Of a stretch of DNA of 64,000 nucleotides, positions 43,008 to 53,180 are shown piece after piece; positions within the stretch are counted from its first letter, which is position 1, and each line of letters opens with the position of its first letter. The stretch lies in NCBI RefSeq assembly GCF_025913575.1, contig NZ_CP109785.1, positions 2,728,001-2,792,000 of the forward strand, written 5' to 3'. The translations under genes were made by a program, and so were the position numbers. A model generated the notes under the pieces. The model worked only from the letters and a program-made list of their open reading frames with translations, was not told where the DNA came from and did no database searches. The stretch is from Halocatena marina (GTDB taxonomy: Archaea > Halobacteriota > Halobacteria > Halobacteriales > Haloarculaceae).

Positions 43008-44714
43008 TTACAGCACTGTGCCGTGTTTTTTATCAGGAAGGCTTTTCTCGACGGTTTCGTAGAATGAGAATCTATTCGAAAGTTCCTCGCGGAGCATGCT
43101 TGGGGGGACGATCTCGTCGATGACCATCTCGCTCGCCATCCGATGAATGTCGATGTCTTCGCGGTATTCTTCGCGGAGTTCCTGTTCTCGTTCGGCCCGC
43201 TTTTCTGGATCGTCGATGGCGTTGAGTTTGTTCGCATAGACGGCGTTGATCGCCGCTTCGGGCCCCATAATCCCGATCTCTCCCGATGGGAGACCGATCG
43301 TCGACTCTGGACCGTACGCCGGACCGGACATGGCGTAAATGCCTGCGCCGTAGGCTTTTCGGACAACGACAGACTGTTTCGGAACCGTGGCTGATGAGGT
43401 CGCATAGATCATCTTCTTTCCCTGTTCGAGAATGCCCTCCTTCTCGACCTGTGAACCAGCCATGAATCCGGGCGTATCGCAGAGATACAACAGTGGGATA
43501 TCGAATGCATCGCACTTCCAGATGAACCGGGCGGCCTTCTCTGCCGAATCAGGGAAGATTGCACCGGCGCGCTGGGTTGGCTGATTAGCGATAATGCCGA
43601 TCGGCCGTCCGTCGATGCGCGCGAATGCTGAGATAATCTCCGAACCGAACTCCGGTTGGAGCTCGAAGAGGGAGTCCTCATCCACGACACAGTCGATGAG
43701 GTCGTGCATGTCGTATCCCTTGTTCGGATGCTCAGGAATGATCCGATCGATATTCGTCGGCGAGTTCCGAGGTGCGACTGAAGATGTTTTCGGCGGAGAT
43801 TCATCACAGTTGTTCGGAAGGTACGAAATGAGCTGAGAGACGAGCTCACGGGCGTGTTCTTCATCTTCAGCGATGAGGTCGGCACTTCCCGATTGGGTCG
43901 TATGAACGTCTGGACCACCCAAATCTTGCATGTCGATCGTCTCGCCGGTAACCATTTCGACCATCCGTGGGCTGGCAATCGCCATCGCCGACATGTCCTT
44001 GACCATAATGGTGAAGTCGGCGAACACTGGCGTATACGCAGCACCGGCGATACAGGGACCGTAGAGCACACAGATCTGTGGAACCCGCCCCGAGAGCATC
44101 GAGTGGTTGTAGTAGTACTTCCCGATACCTTCGCGGTTGGCGAAAAATCCCGTCTGTTGGTCGATGCGCCCGCCGGAAGAGTCCATGAGATAAAGGACGG
44201 GACGGCCTGTTTCGAGGGCGCGTTGTTGCATCCGCAGGAACTTTTCGACGCCCTTCTCGGCCATACTCCCCGCTTTCACGGTGAAATCGTTGGCCATGAA
44301 GTGAACATCCCGGCCTTCGAACTCGGCAGCGCCGGTCAGGAGTCCATCAGCCGGAAGCCGATCGTCCGCGTCGAATTCAGCGAACTTCCCGTCTTCGAAC
44401 AACACATTGGAAAACCAGAGATCGAGACGATCTCTGACGAAGAGCTTCCCTTGATCGGATAGTCGCTCCTTGTACTTCTCTGGCCCACCTTGCTTGATAC
44501 GGGAGATTTCCTCGATGAGTGTGATTTCCCGTTCTGTTGGACCGATATCGTCACCGGGAACAGCATCACCAACCCGATCGCCGGTGTGAATGACGGCTGG
44601 TTCGTCCTCATCGCCGATGTACACCTCGACCTCCTCGACGGTGTGGCGGGCGAGTGCAGCAGCAGTGGCGCTGGCTTCGTCCTCGCTCGCGTCCGCATCG
44701 ATCCGGACCTTCAT
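43008..44714 (-). CDS. pccB: Acyl-CoA carboxylase, carboxyltransferase (beta) subunit
   Basis: A 568-residue carboxyltransferase. Two crotonase-like halves are visible: GRPVLYLMDSSGGRI with IAGAAYTPVFADF in the first, and IDGRPIGIIANQP, PLLYLCDTPGFMAGSQVEKEG and VVVRKAYGAGIYAMSGPAYGP in the second. The last holds the acyl-CoA/biotin pocket. The start at 44714 (MKVRIDADASED) is preferred over 44765. Propionyl- or acetyl-CoA would be carboxylated with a separate biotin carboxylase/carrier, not in this window. It may feed the mutase genes at 13384-14837. Confidence 0.93.
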   Translation of the reverse strand: MKVRIDADASEDEASATAAALARHTVEEVEVYIGDEDEPAVIHTGDRVGDAVPGDDIGPTEREITLIEEISRIKQGGPEKYKERLSDQGKLFVRDRLDLWFSNVLFEDGKFAEFDADDRLPADGLLTGAAEFEGRDVHFMANDFTVKAGSMAEKGVEKFLRMQQRALETGRPVLYLMDSSGGRIDQQTGFFANREGIGKYYYNHSMLSGRVPQICVLYGPCIAGAAYTPVFADFTIMVKDMSAMAIASPRMVEMVTGETIDMQDLGGPDVHTTQSGSADLIAEDEEHARELVSQLISYLPNNCDESPPKTSSVAPRNSPTNIDRIIPEHPNKGYDMHDLIDCVVDEDSLFELQPEFGSEIISAFARIDGRPIGIIANQPTQRAGAIFPDSAEKAARFIWKCDAFDIPLLYLCDTPGFMAGSQVEKEGILEQGKKMIYATSSATVPKQSVVVRKAYGAGIYAMSGPAYGPESTIGLPSGEIGIMGPEAAINAVYANKLNAIDDPEKRAEREQELREEYREDIDIHRMASEMVIDEIVPPSMLREELSNRFSFYETVEKSLPDKKHGTVL

Positions 44715-44768
44715 ACGGGGAATTCGCCAGACTGGGCTAATAGGACTTTCTAATAATTGCCTCAATCG

Positions 44769-45764
44769 TTACCATCTCGCTCGATGAATCTCTGCGACAC
44801 CATAGATGTCTTCGATCTCCCGGTTGCCAATGGTTCCGTGCCAGCGACCGATCGGCATTCGTGTTTGGAGATCGAATGGCCCGAAATCGACATTCTGACA
44901 GCGGACTCCCTCGGTTGTGAGAGCGACAGAGAGTTCACCGTCTGCGGTTTCAATCCGCCACTCCGAATCGTCCTCGAACAGCGTGTGTGCGCTTTCGATC
45001 GCTCGGGGACTGCCGTCGATCCAGACGACGTTTTCCAGTCCCTCGTTGAATCCATCGACGACGTTGAAGCCGACTGACGTGCCGTCAGTGGCGTAGCCGC
45101 TTGCGATGGCCCAGCGCCACACCGTTTCGCGTCCCAACAACCCGTGAGAGTAATCGAGCATCCCAACGGCGTCCTCACCCAGTCGATGGCTCCTGTCACC
45201 AGCGTTGATCCACCCGGAAACCGGAAGGCAGGCCGATTTCTGTGTGATATTGACGCTTGCTACTGGTTTGGAGTCATCCTTCCGACCGGTATCGACCGGA
45301 CAAACCGCCGTTATGGGGTCAGCCGCTGGAACCTCGTATCCGAGTGCGAATTTCGTCTCACCCAATCGGCTCGAAACGTGACGCCGATCACCACGCTGAC
45401 CGACAGCAAATCGACAGTCTAAGAACCGCGCGGTTGCCGTCGTTGCCGCTGTTGGATTGTCGTCGATCCGGACAACAAACGGTGGGAGCATCGACGACGA
45501 ATCGACTAACATCTCGCGCTCGACGCGGTCGAACGCCCAAAGCGAGGCGATTCCCGCAGGACCAGTGGCGATGAGTGCGCCACCGAGAGCGATCGCATCA
45601 TCCGCCACCCAGAACCGCTGCCAGCGCTTTTCCCGACGGAGTCGGGTGAGTCGTCTGAGACGGGACTCGAAACCGAGATCCGTGGTCGCACACGAACCCC
45701 GATACGTACCGAAATCGATGTCTGCACTGGTCACAGGAGTAGCGGGAGCGGACCCGAGACTCAT
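44769..45764 (-). CDS. DUF2804 family protein
   Basis: A 331-residue soluble protein. The DUF2804 signature is LDYSHGLLGRETVWRWAIASG, with RRKRWQRFWVADD-type sequence in the N-terminal part (KRWQRFWVADDAIALGGAL) and GVAEIHRARW at the end. The family is thought to be lipocalin/CrtC-like with unknown activity. No transmembrane segment. It lies 54 bp from the carboxylase gene in the same direction; a functional link is not shown. Confidence 0.82.
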   Translation of the reverse strand: MSLGSAPATPVTSADIDFGTYRGSCATTDLGFESRLRRLTRLRREKRWQRFWVADDAIALGGALIATGPAGIASLWAFDRVEREMLVDSSSMLPPFVVRIDDNPTAATTATARFLDCRFAVGQRGDRRHVSSRLGETKFALGYEVPAADPITAVCPVDTGRKDDSKPVASVNITQKSACLPVSGWINAGDRSHRLGEDAVGMLDYSHGLLGRETVWRWAIASGYATDGTSVGFNVVDGFNEGLENVVWIDGSPRAIESAHTLFEDDSEWRIETADGELSVALTTEGVRCQNVDFGPFDLQTRMPIGRWHGTIGNREIEDIYGVAEIHRARW

Positions 45765-46045
45765 ATTTCAATAGAGAACACACTATGAATTAGATGTTTT
45801 GCTCGAAGCTACCAGCCACACCATTAGTCGTAATCATCGAATCACATCGTAGCCACTACCGGCCAACATTGTTGTCGCCATCGCTCTACCAATCAATAGT
45901 CGTGTCACATCTCGATGGCTAACACACGTCGTCTCACTCTATGATAAGGAAGAAAACGGATTGCTATCCTATCCTTTCATTTCCGGCTCTGATTCCGGTT
46001 GCCGTACATCAGTTCGAACCGATGTGAGACACCAATGAAGTTCGA

Positions 46046-46903
46046 TTACGTTCCCAGTGACTCTTCCAGTCGGGTTACGTATTCTGTGTTGCCGACGTGG
46101 ACAGGAACACGCTGGTGAATTTCGGTTGCCTCAACATCGAGAAGCGAGCGCTCACCGTTCGAGGATTGTCCACCCGCATTTTCTACGATGTAAGCGATAG
46201 GAGCACCCTCGAAGAGCAGACGAAGTTTGCCCTCAGGACGGGATTCGAGCGCTGGATACGCGAAGATACCGCCGTAGGTCATAACTTGATTCACGTCCGC
46301 GATCATCGCGCCGCCGTAGCGCAACTTGAGTTCGTGTTCGACCTCGTGGACATAGTCTGTGAAATCATCGGTCCACGCCGGGACACGCCCACCGAATCCG
46401 TAGACGAGTGGATCATCGGGAAGCGTTATATCCTCCTGAACCAGTCGTCGAACACCGTCTTCGATGATGTACTCAGAGACCGTCGCATCGTGTGCGGTCA
46501 CCATGGTTGTGAGCGGACCATAGAGAACGTACGCTGCTGCTATGAGAGATCGGCCAGTGGTCGGGAGCGGGTCGTCGTAAACGCCGACGATGGTTCCCAT
46601 CGCATTGTTCGATTTTACGTTCGAGGAGCCATCGAGCGGATCGACAGCAATTGAATACCCGTCTCCGTTGCTATCAGCACTATTGTCGACGATATCGTCG
46701 CGCTCTTCGCTTGCGTATGCGCTAACAGCGTCGATGGCGAGGAGTCGTTCTTCGAGCAACTGGTCGGCGTACACGTCTGCTTCGAGTTGCTGTTCGCCGC
46801 TCGGATTCTCCTCGTCTTCGTATGTGCGGCGGCCGACAAGGCTGTCGCGGATGTCGCGCGCGCTCGCCGCGACGACATCGAAGACCTCCTCAACTGCGCT
46901 CAT
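46046..46903 (-). CDS. fbp: Fructose-1,6-bisphosphatase
   Basis: A 285-residue phosphatase of the inositol-monophosphatase superfamily, class I type. Metal-binding residues: YASEERDD and the signature AVDPLDGSSN, with a further Glu in ALESRPEGKLRLLFEGAPIAYIVENAGG. It removes the C1 phosphate in gluconeogenesis. The start overlaps the aldolase stop by 4 bp, so the pair is one gluconeogenic operon, aldolase first. Confidence 0.93.
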   Translation of the reverse strand: MSAVEEVFDVVAASARDIRDSLVGRRTYEDEENPSGEQQLEADVYADQLLEERLLAIDAVSAYASEERDDIVDNSADSNGDGYSIAVDPLDGSSNVKSNNAMGTIVGVYDDPLPTTGRSLIAAAYVLYGPLTTMVTAHDATVSEYIIEDGVRRLVQEDITLPDDPLVYGFGGRVPAWTDDFTDYVHEVEHELKLRYGGAMIADVNQVMTYGGIFAYPALESRPEGKLRLLFEGAPIAYIVENAGGQSSNGERSLLDVEATEIHQRVPVHVGNTEYVTRLEESLGT

Positions 46904-47688
46904 TTTTCGAGTGCAGTGTCGACGGACGCACCCTCGTAGATCACTTTCTCGAGTGCATCGAGGATTTGTTCCGGATTCTCGCGCTGCCAGACGTTTCGGC
47001 CGACAGCGAGACCCTTCCCGCCCGCGTCCATGACGGCTTTAACGCTCTCTAAGAAGTCGCGGTCGGAGCGCTTTGACCCACCGCTCATGATGACCTTCGT
47101 TTTTCCAGCCATTCGAACAGCGTCCTTCATTCCCTCTTTCGAGCCGGGGTATTTCACCTTGGCCACGTCAGCCCCGAGTTCGAGCGCAAGACGAGACGCG
47201 TAGGCGATGACGTTCGACTTCGTATCGTTCTTCAGCCCCTGACCACGCGGGTAGGACCACATAACGACAGGGAGGTCGTATTCGCGCGCGCGTTCCTGCG
47301 CTCTGCGGAACTCTTCTGCCATTTCGATCTCGTAGTTCGAACCACCGTACAGCGTGAAGCCGACTGAGCTCGCGCCAATTTCGTGTGCATAGTCGACAGA
47401 GCAGTTGACAGCGGTGTCTGGCTCGCCCATCCACAGATTGGACGTCCCGTTGAGCTTCAGCAGAAGGTCAACGTCGTCCGAGTAAGACGGGTAGTACGCT
47501 TCAGCGATCCCCTTCTGGACGGCAAGTGATGTGACCGCCGGATGGGTCGCCGCCTCGAACGTTCGCGTGGGATCAGCGCTCTCCGGGATGCCGGTGAAAT
47601 CGCTTGGACCGTGTTCAAGCCCGTGATCGTACGCGAGGACAAGCACCTTACCATCCCGTGTAAGTGGCGAATCGTTGATCGGGATCAT
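46900..47688 (-). CDS. Class I fructose-bisphosphate aldolase (DhnA type)
   Basis: A 262-residue archaeal-type aldolase. Seen: LVLAYDHGLEHGPSDF (strand 1), VMWSYPRGQG (strand 5 region), DVAKVKYPGSKEGM with the Schiff-base Lys, VIMSGGSKRSDRDFLE for the phosphate and GLAVGRNVWQRENP. These match DhnA/ADH-synthase-type aldolases. Pairing with FBPase in one operon favours fructose-bisphosphate over the shikimate-precursor role. Confidence 0.92.
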   Translation of the reverse strand: MIPINDSPLTRDGKVLVLAYDHGLEHGPSDFTGIPESADPTRTFEAATHPAVTSLAVQKGIAEAYYPSYSDDVDLLLKLNGTSNLWMGEPDTAVNCSVDYAHEIGASSVGFTLYGGSNYEIEMAEEFRRAQERAREYDLPVVMWSYPRGQGLKNDTKSNVIAYASRLALELGADVAKVKYPGSKEGMKDAVRMAGKTKVIMSGGSKRSDRDFLESVKAVMDAGGKGLAVGRNVWQRENPEQILDALEKVIYEGASVDTALEK

Positions 47689-47841
47689 AGGTCGAATGTC
47701 GACAAGGGCAGTAATTAGTGTAACGACCTACGATTTGAAAATATTTATTCGAATTTGAGTAACATTCCCCCAGAAAGTTGCATATTACTCTCACTATCTT
47801 CTCCCGGCAGGTTTAGGCTTCCTGACAGCGCAACGGTGTAT

Positions 47842-48702
47842 ATGCGTGAATTCGACTGTATCGACAGCATCGGTGTAGTGGGAGCAGGAACGATGGGCAA
47901 TGGTATTGCACAGGTTGCAGCGACAGCAGGGTACGACGTGATCATGCACGACATCGAACAAGATATCGTCGATCACGGGTACGAGACTGTCGAGGACAGT
48001 CTCTCTCGACTCGTTAGTAAAGAGGCAATGACCGAGTCGGAAGCAGACGACATTCGCGACCGCATCACGGGAACAACCGAGTTTGACGATCTTTGTGGGT
48101 GTGATTTTGCCATCGAAGCAGCTGTCGAGGACATGGATATCAAACAAGATATCTTCGAGGATCTCGATGAGACCGTCGACGATGAAGTCGTGCTTGCGAC
48201 GAACACGAGTACACTTTCGATTACTACAATCGCCAGCGCGACCGAGCGAGCAGAACTCGTTGTCGGGATGCACTTCATGAATCCAGTTCCGCTCATGAAA
48301 GGTGTCGAAGTTGTCGTCGGAGAGAAGACCACAGCCGATGTTGTGTCTCTCGCCCATGATCTTGCAGAGTGTTTCGGAAAGGAGACGTGGACCTCGGACG
48401 ATAAGCCTGGGTTCGTCTCTAATCGCATACTCATGCCGTGGATTAACGAGGGAATCCGCGCCTACGACGAAGGTGTCGCTTCGATGCAAGACATCGACCG
48501 AGGGATGAAGCTCGGTACAAACGTTCCGATGGGGCCACTCGAACTCGCAGATCACATCGGACTCGATGTCTGTTTGGATGCAACAGAGACCCTCTACGAG
48601 GAACTCGGTGATCGTTACAAACCGGCGTATCTTCTGAAGCGAAAAGTGGCAACCGGCGACCTCGGAAAGAAAACCGAGGCAGGGTTCTATCGATACGACT
48701 GA
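47842..48702 (+). CDS. 3-hydroxyacyl-CoA dehydrogenase
   Basis: A 286-residue NAD-dependent dehydrogenase of beta-oxidation. Rossmann loop: IGVVGAGTMGNGIAQVAATAGYDV with Asp after strand 2 (MHDIEQD). The catalytic region is VVGMHFMNPVPLMKGVEVVVG, with His in GMHFMNP, and GFVSNRILMPWINEG with N. The C-terminal domain reads MGPLELADHIGLDVCLDATETL and GEAGFYRY-type end (TEAGFYRYD). The start at 47842 (MREFDCID) is preferred over an upstream ATG in non-family sequence. Confidence 0.94.
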   Translation: MREFDCIDSIGVVGAGTMGNGIAQVAATAGYDVIMHDIEQDIVDHGYETVEDSLSRLVSKEAMTESEADDIRDRITGTTEFDDLCGCDFAIEAAVEDMDIKQDIFEDLDETVDDEVVLATNTSTLSITTIASATERAELVVGMHFMNPVPLMKGVEVVVGEKTTADVVSLAHDLAECFGKETWTSDDKPGFVSNRILMPWINEGIRAYDEGVASMQDIDRGMKLGTNVPMGPLELADHIGLDVCLDATETLYEELGDRYKPAYLLKRKVATGDLGKKTEAGFYRYD

Positions 48703-48842
48703 ACCCGTCCAAATCACGTACTGAATAACGCGGCTGCGTACATCGCGGCAGATTCACTCGACGAGCGTTTCGGATCGATATTTCAGCGGGACAACTGACA
48801 GCATATGCTAACAATCAAGGTCGGGTAGTACCCACATCGATC

Positions 48843-49985
48843 ATGGACTTTAGCCTCACGGCAGAACAAAAACAGATCCGTGGGATGGTTTCCGAGTTCG
48901 TTGACGAGGAAGTCGTGCCCGTTGCAGCGGAGATTGACGCCGAGGATGAGTTCCCTGCTGATCTCGTGCGAGAGATGGGGGAATTGGGTCTGATGGGAAT
49001 GCCGTTTCCCGAAGCGTACGGAGGGGCGGGGCTCGATTATCATTCGTATGCGATCGGTTTAGCGGAGATCAGTCGTGGGAGCGGTGGACTTGGGACCATC
49101 GTGGCCGCGCACACTTCGCTCGCGGGGAATATGCTCTATGCGTTCGGGAATGAACAGCAAAAGGAGGCGTATCTGACGCCACTCGCAGAAGGGCGAGATA
49201 TCGGAGCGTTTGCGCTCTCAGAACCACAGGCCGGAAGCGACGTGCCCGCAATGGAAACGACTGCCGAGCGTGATGGAGATGAGTACGTTATCAACGGTGG
49301 CAAACTCTGGATTTCGAACGGGTCGGTTGCTGACACCGTCACGCTGTTCGCCAAGACTGACCCAGAAGCCGGATCGAAGGGAATTTCCTCGTTTGTTGTC
49401 CGTCCGGACGAGGACGAGGGTTTTCACGTCGAAGGAACCGAGCACAAACTCGGTGACAAGGGCTGTCCGACAGCCGAGCTCCGATTTTCAGATATGCGGC
49501 TCCCGGAAGAACGATTGCTGGACGAAGAGGGTGATGGATTCATCCACGCGCTCAAAACGCTCAACGGTGGACGAATTACGATCGCCGCAAGAGGGGTTGG
49601 GATCGCACAAGCCGCACTCGATGAAGCACTGCAGTATTCTCAGGAACGTGAGCAGTTTGATCAGTCTATCTCCGAGTTCCAATCAATCCAGCACAAGCTG
49701 GCGGATATGGACACGAAAGTAAACGCTGCTCGGCTGTTGATGCACAAGGCTGCCGATCTGAAAATCAGAGGCGATTCATTCATCAAAGAAGCCGCACAGG
49801 CGAAACTGTACGCGAGTGAAGTGTCCCGCGAAGTCGCCAACGAGGGAATACAAATTCACGGCGGATACGGCTACACAAAGGACTTTCCTGCCGAGCGGTT
49901 CTATCGAGATGCCAAACTCAACGAAATCTACGAGGGAACGAGCGAAGTCCTCCGGAATACGATCGCACAACAGCTCCTCGACTGA
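48843..49985 (+). CDS. Acyl-CoA dehydrogenase
   Basis: A 380-residue FAD-dependent dehydrogenase that introduces the 2,3-double bond. Signatures: AFALSEPQAGSDVPAME (FAD/substrate), KLWISNGSVADTVTLFAKTD, GRITIAARGVGIAQAALDEAL and QIHGGYGYTKDFPAERFYRDAK. The catalytic base Glu is in IYEGTSEVLRNTIA. It is in the same direction as, and 140 bp from, the 3-hydroxyacyl-CoA dehydrogenase, consistent with fatty-acid degradation, and near-start TATA is not obvious. Confidence 0.95.
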   Translation: MDFSLTAEQKQIRGMVSEFVDEEVVPVAAEIDAEDEFPADLVREMGELGLMGMPFPEAYGGAGLDYHSYAIGLAEISRGSGGLGTIVAAHTSLAGNMLYAFGNEQQKEAYLTPLAEGRDIGAFALSEPQAGSDVPAMETTAERDGDEYVINGGKLWISNGSVADTVTLFAKTDPEAGSKGISSFVVRPDEDEGFHVEGTEHKLGDKGCPTAELRFSDMRLPEERLLDEEGDGFIHALKTLNGGRITIAARGVGIAQAALDEALQYSQEREQFDQSISEFQSIQHKLADMDTKVNAARLLMHKAADLKIRGDSFIKEAAQAKLYASEVSREVANEGIQIHGGYGYTKDFPAERFYRDAKLNEIYEGTSEVLRNTIAQQLLD

Positions 49986-50073
49986 TATATATTCGTAGCA
50001 GTTTCACTTTCACCTTACACACTAGGATTCAGCATTTATCCACACAGGTCGTTTCTCCGATGAGGTACGTGAG

Positions 50074-50490
50074 ATGATACCGGACGTAACACACGTGACG
50101 GTTCTTGTCGACGACCAGTACGAAGCGCTTCCGTTCTATACAGAGACTCTCGGATTCGAGATCAGAGAGGATATTGGAACAGGTGACGATCCTCGGTGGG
50201 TGACTGTCGCTCCTGCTGGCGCGGCATTCCCACAGATCGCGCTGATCGAGGCAGGCACCGCACGAGAGCGAGTACGGGTTGGAACACAGGCTGCCGATCA
50301 CACAGTACTCGTCCTCAGAACTGAGGATTGTCAGCAGGCGTACGAACGATTACGAAACCGTGGAGTGACATTTCGAGACAAACCAGCCGAAAAGCCATGG
50401 GGAACGGAAGCGACGCTCGAAGATCCATCCGGAAACGTGCTCGGTCTCTTCGAACCGAAGACAGTGATTGGTGGTTCGAACGCAGGGTAA
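50074..50490 (+). CDS. VOC-superfamily (glyoxalase-like) protein
   Basis: A 138-residue protein with paired beta-alpha-beta-beta-beta units. VTVLVDDQYEALPFYTETLGFEIRED is the first VOC half and HTVLVLRTEDCQQAYERLRNRGVTFRD the second. A metal-site Glu is likely near LFEPKTV at the end, and a His near VTHVTVL. Substrate unknown; this family includes glyoxalase I, dioxygenases and resistance proteins. It is followed 54 bp later by the threonine-synthase-like gene. Confidence 0.85.
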   Translation: MIPDVTHVTVLVDDQYEALPFYTETLGFEIREDIGTGDDPRWVTVAPAGAAFPQIALIEAGTARERVRVGTQAADHTVLVLRTEDCQQAYERLRNRGVTFRDKPAEKPWGTEATLEDPSGNVLGLFEPKTVIGGSNAG

Positions 50491-50543
50491 CAATCCAACA
50501 ATCGGAGAAATCGTTTTGTTGTTATTCTCCAAGATGGGACCTA

Positions 50544-51833
50544 ATGTCAGAAGACTCACTCGCTGAGGCCCAACAGTCGCTTGGTAATCCGGAAACGACG
50601 TATCCGCTGTGGCCGCCCCAGACGCTTGGCTGTCCCGAAACCAGTACCGAGGAGGTGCAGTATCCGCTCGAAGTGACGTACGACTACGAGAGCGTCGATC
50701 GTGGATTGTTCGAGAGCGAACTGACGAAATTCGATCGATGGAGTCCTCTGTTGCCCCCGCTCGCGGATATTGGACTCGGAGAGGGACAGACACCACTGAT
50801 CGAAATGCCATCGATTGGTGACTGGCTCGATCTCGATACGCCGGTATTCGTCAAGGACGAGAGTCAAAATCCGACGTGGAGCCACAAGGATCGCTTGAAT
50901 CGGTGTGTTGTCAGTGCTGCCGTTCAGACGGACGCGCGTGGGCTCGTTGTTTCCTCCTCGGGTAATCATGGCGCATCCACCGCGGCGTACGCAGCGCGTG
51001 CTGGTCTTCCTTGTATCGTACTGACGGCCCCCGAAACGCCACCAGTAGTTCAGCGGTTTCTCCGTGCGTACGACGCGGCAGTGATTGCAATGGACGACTG
51101 GCACGACCGACAGGAAATACTCGATCTCATCACCGAGCGACTCGGTTACCATCCGGCGAGCACTCGGACGGCAATTCACACGGGCCACCCGTTCGGGCCG
51201 GAAGGCTACAAAACAATCGCCTATGAGATAGTGACACAGTTGAACCGATCGCCAGGAACGGTATTCGTCCCAACCGGTCACGCAGAGCTTCTTTACGGCG
51301 TCTGGAAGGGGTTTCGTGAGCTTGGTGATCTGGGTGTCATCGAGGGGACACCACGGATGATTGCTTGCGAGCCAGCAGCCCGTGGCCCGTTAGCGACAGC
51401 ACTCGAAACCGATCGTGAAATTGCCACAGTCAAGGCAAATCCGACAACGGCGTCTGCGATCAAGACGCAAACGAGCACCGTTCGCGGCCGGCGAGCAATC
51501 GAAGAAAGCGACGGTGCAGCGTGGACGTTCACCGAAGAGCAACTCAGTGCTGCCCAGACGCGGACCGCTCGCGGGGGACTATGGCAAGAACACTCCGGTG
51601 TGGCAGGCATTGCGGGCCTTCTCGCTGCTATCGATGCCGGACAGACTGTCGATGGCCCGATCGTCTGTCTCGCAACCTCAAGCGGGTTCAAAGACGGCGA
51701 AACGTGGACAGCTCCGAGGGTCGATCCTCCATCGATCTCTGAGTCGGATTCGAATTCGAGTCAAGCTCCGATGACAGCACGTTGGGCAGCGGTGCGAGAA
51801 ATACTCTCGACACAGTACGGACTCGATGTTTGA
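50544..51833 (+). CDS. Threonine-synthase-like PLP-dependent enzyme
   Basis: A 429-residue fold-type II PLP enzyme. The Schiff-base Lys lies in NPTWSHKDRLNRCVVS, and the phosphate-binding region is GLVVSSSGNHGASTAAYAARAG, followed by CIVLTAPE. The C-terminal part ends with GIAGLLAAIDAG and VCLATSSGFKD, the pocket for the pyridine ring. ATG 50544 (MSEDSLAEAQQ) is taken because the earlier part of the reading frame overlaps the VOC gene. The N-terminal 'zinc-like' Cys pair of some homologues is absent. Threonine synthase or a threonine/cysteate-synthase relative. Confidence 0.88.
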   Translation: MSEDSLAEAQQSLGNPETTYPLWPPQTLGCPETSTEEVQYPLEVTYDYESVDRGLFESELTKFDRWSPLLPPLADIGLGEGQTPLIEMPSIGDWLDLDTPVFVKDESQNPTWSHKDRLNRCVVSAAVQTDARGLVVSSSGNHGASTAAYAARAGLPCIVLTAPETPPVVQRFLRAYDAAVIAMDDWHDRQEILDLITERLGYHPASTRTAIHTGHPFGPEGYKTIAYEIVTQLNRSPGTVFVPTGHAELLYGVWKGFRELGDLGVIEGTPRMIACEPAARGPLATALETDREIATVKANPTTASAIKTQTSTVRGRRAIEESDGAAWTFTEEQLSAAQTRTARGGLWQEHSGVAGIAGLLAAIDAGQTVDGPIVCLATSSGFKDGETWTAPRVDPPSISESDSNSSQAPMTARWAAVREILSTQYGLDV

Positions 51834-51887
51834 GAATCCGACGGTAGTAACCGATAGTTACGACAGGTTACCGTTCCAATGAGGTGT

Positions 51888-52163
51888 ATGAGTGATACAA
51901 AGAAGGGTATTGCTGGAATCACGGCTCGATATTACGAGACCGAAAACGAACGCGTCCTCACGTTCGAACGCGAGGAAACAACAGCAGCCATCACACAGAA
52001 TATCGACGGCTACGCGATGGTAACGGTTCGAAGGACAGTCGAGAGCGAAGAACTAGAGCGATACTACGGCTTCGATATGGCGCTTGATCACGCCGCCGAA
52101 CGACTCGATATCTCAATGAACGAGCTACCGATACCCGAACAAGCGAAAGATATGGGGATGTGA
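51888..52163 (+). CDS. Conserved small haloarchaeal protein
   Basis: A 91-residue acidic protein without cysteines or membrane segments. It opens MSDTKKGIAGITARYYETEN and contains YAMVTVRRTVESEELERYYGFDMALDHAAERL. The pattern suggests one alpha/beta domain. I recognise it as a conserved haloarchaeal family of unknown function. The start at 51888 is favoured over 51879. Confidence 0.7.
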   Translation: MSDTKKGIAGITARYYETENERVLTFEREETTAAITQNIDGYAMVTVRRTVESEELERYYGFDMALDHAAERLDISMNELPIPEQAKDMGM

Positions 52164-52433
52164 ACGTTCGCCACCCAGTTGATATATTGGTGATAATACT
52201 TGTCTCTCGCTATCGGAGGTCCGCGAGAACAAATGGGGAGTTCTCTTTATCGAATGATGAGCAATGTTCATATTATTGTTGGCTAAAATTTCATTCAACA
52301 ATGTACGACAGTTCGAGACGGAATCCGACAATCCTGCAGCGATTTCAATAATTAAATATTTCATCCTGATTTGATACCAACTGGATACAAGTAAATACCC
52401 AAACGTTATCCCGATGTGCAATATTGCCCCAAT

Positions 52434-53180
52434 ATGAATATTCGTCGAATAACTACGCTTGTACTGGTACTTTCGATCTTACTCGCCGGTTGTAGCGCGA
52501 TCGATCCGCCAGTCGATCCTGGAAAACCAACGGCGACACAAACAGACGCAAACGAGACACCAGCAGAGAATGAGGATGAGTCGACACCAACAGCAACGTC
52601 ATCCGATGAATCAGAGGATTCGGATGATCCGGAAGATTCGGAGGAATCGACGACGACTACGACGACAAGTGCTGAGACTACCACGACTACGACAACCACC
52701 GAAACGACGGTGAGTATTGAGGGAACATCGACAGTAGCCAGCAGCTCAACGGCAGCACAGAACACGTCTACGCAGGCGGATTGGCCGAAGCCGAAGCCAC
52801 CGACACGGCCGACAGAGTCAAAGATCGAACAGCGCATCACGAATACGAAGTTCATCAACAAAGAACAAGCCACGAGCAGTAGCGGGTACAGCAATTTCGA
52901 CGTTCAGATTTTCGCAGACACCCGCCTCAAGAACGTTGACCCAGAGGGAGACGTAGACGGTGAGCCCTACTTCATCATCGAGATCAACAACAAACTGGTC
53001 GCACGCGCATCAGTGACTTACGAAAAGAATGGATCGTTCGCCATTGAGGTTCCAACAGCGGCGCTCAAACAGTTCGCTTCCGGAACGCTTAACGTTCGGG
53101 TCTCGTTCCTCGATCAGGACAGCCAGTCAGATGATCTCTACGACACGTGGTCGGGGACCATCGAATACAGCGCCTCTTAA
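52434..53180 (+). CDS. Secreted lipoprotein with Thr-rich linker
   Basis: A 248-residue precursor. The signal peptide (MNIRRITTLVLVLSILLAGC) has a lipobox L-A-G-C20, so the protein is lipid-anchored outside the cell. A low-complexity Asp/Glu and then Thr-rich linker (about residues 26-115), likely O-glycosylated, precedes a globular domain of about 120 residues (YFIIEINNKLVARASVTYEKNGSFAIEV, SGTLNVRVSFLD), probably a beta sandwich. Function unknown. Regulation is not apparent. Confidence 0.82.
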   Translation: MNIRRITTLVLVLSILLAGCSAIDPPVDPGKPTATQTDANETPAENEDESTPTATSSDESEDSDDPEDSEESTTTTTTSAETTTTTTTTETTVSIEGTSTVASSSTAAQNTSTQADWPKPKPPTRPTESKIEQRITNTKFINKEQATSSSGYSNFDVQIFADTRLKNVDPEGDVDGEPYFIIEINNKLVARASVTYEKNGSFAIEVPTAALKQFASGTLNVRVSFLDQDSQSDDLYDTWSGTIEYSAS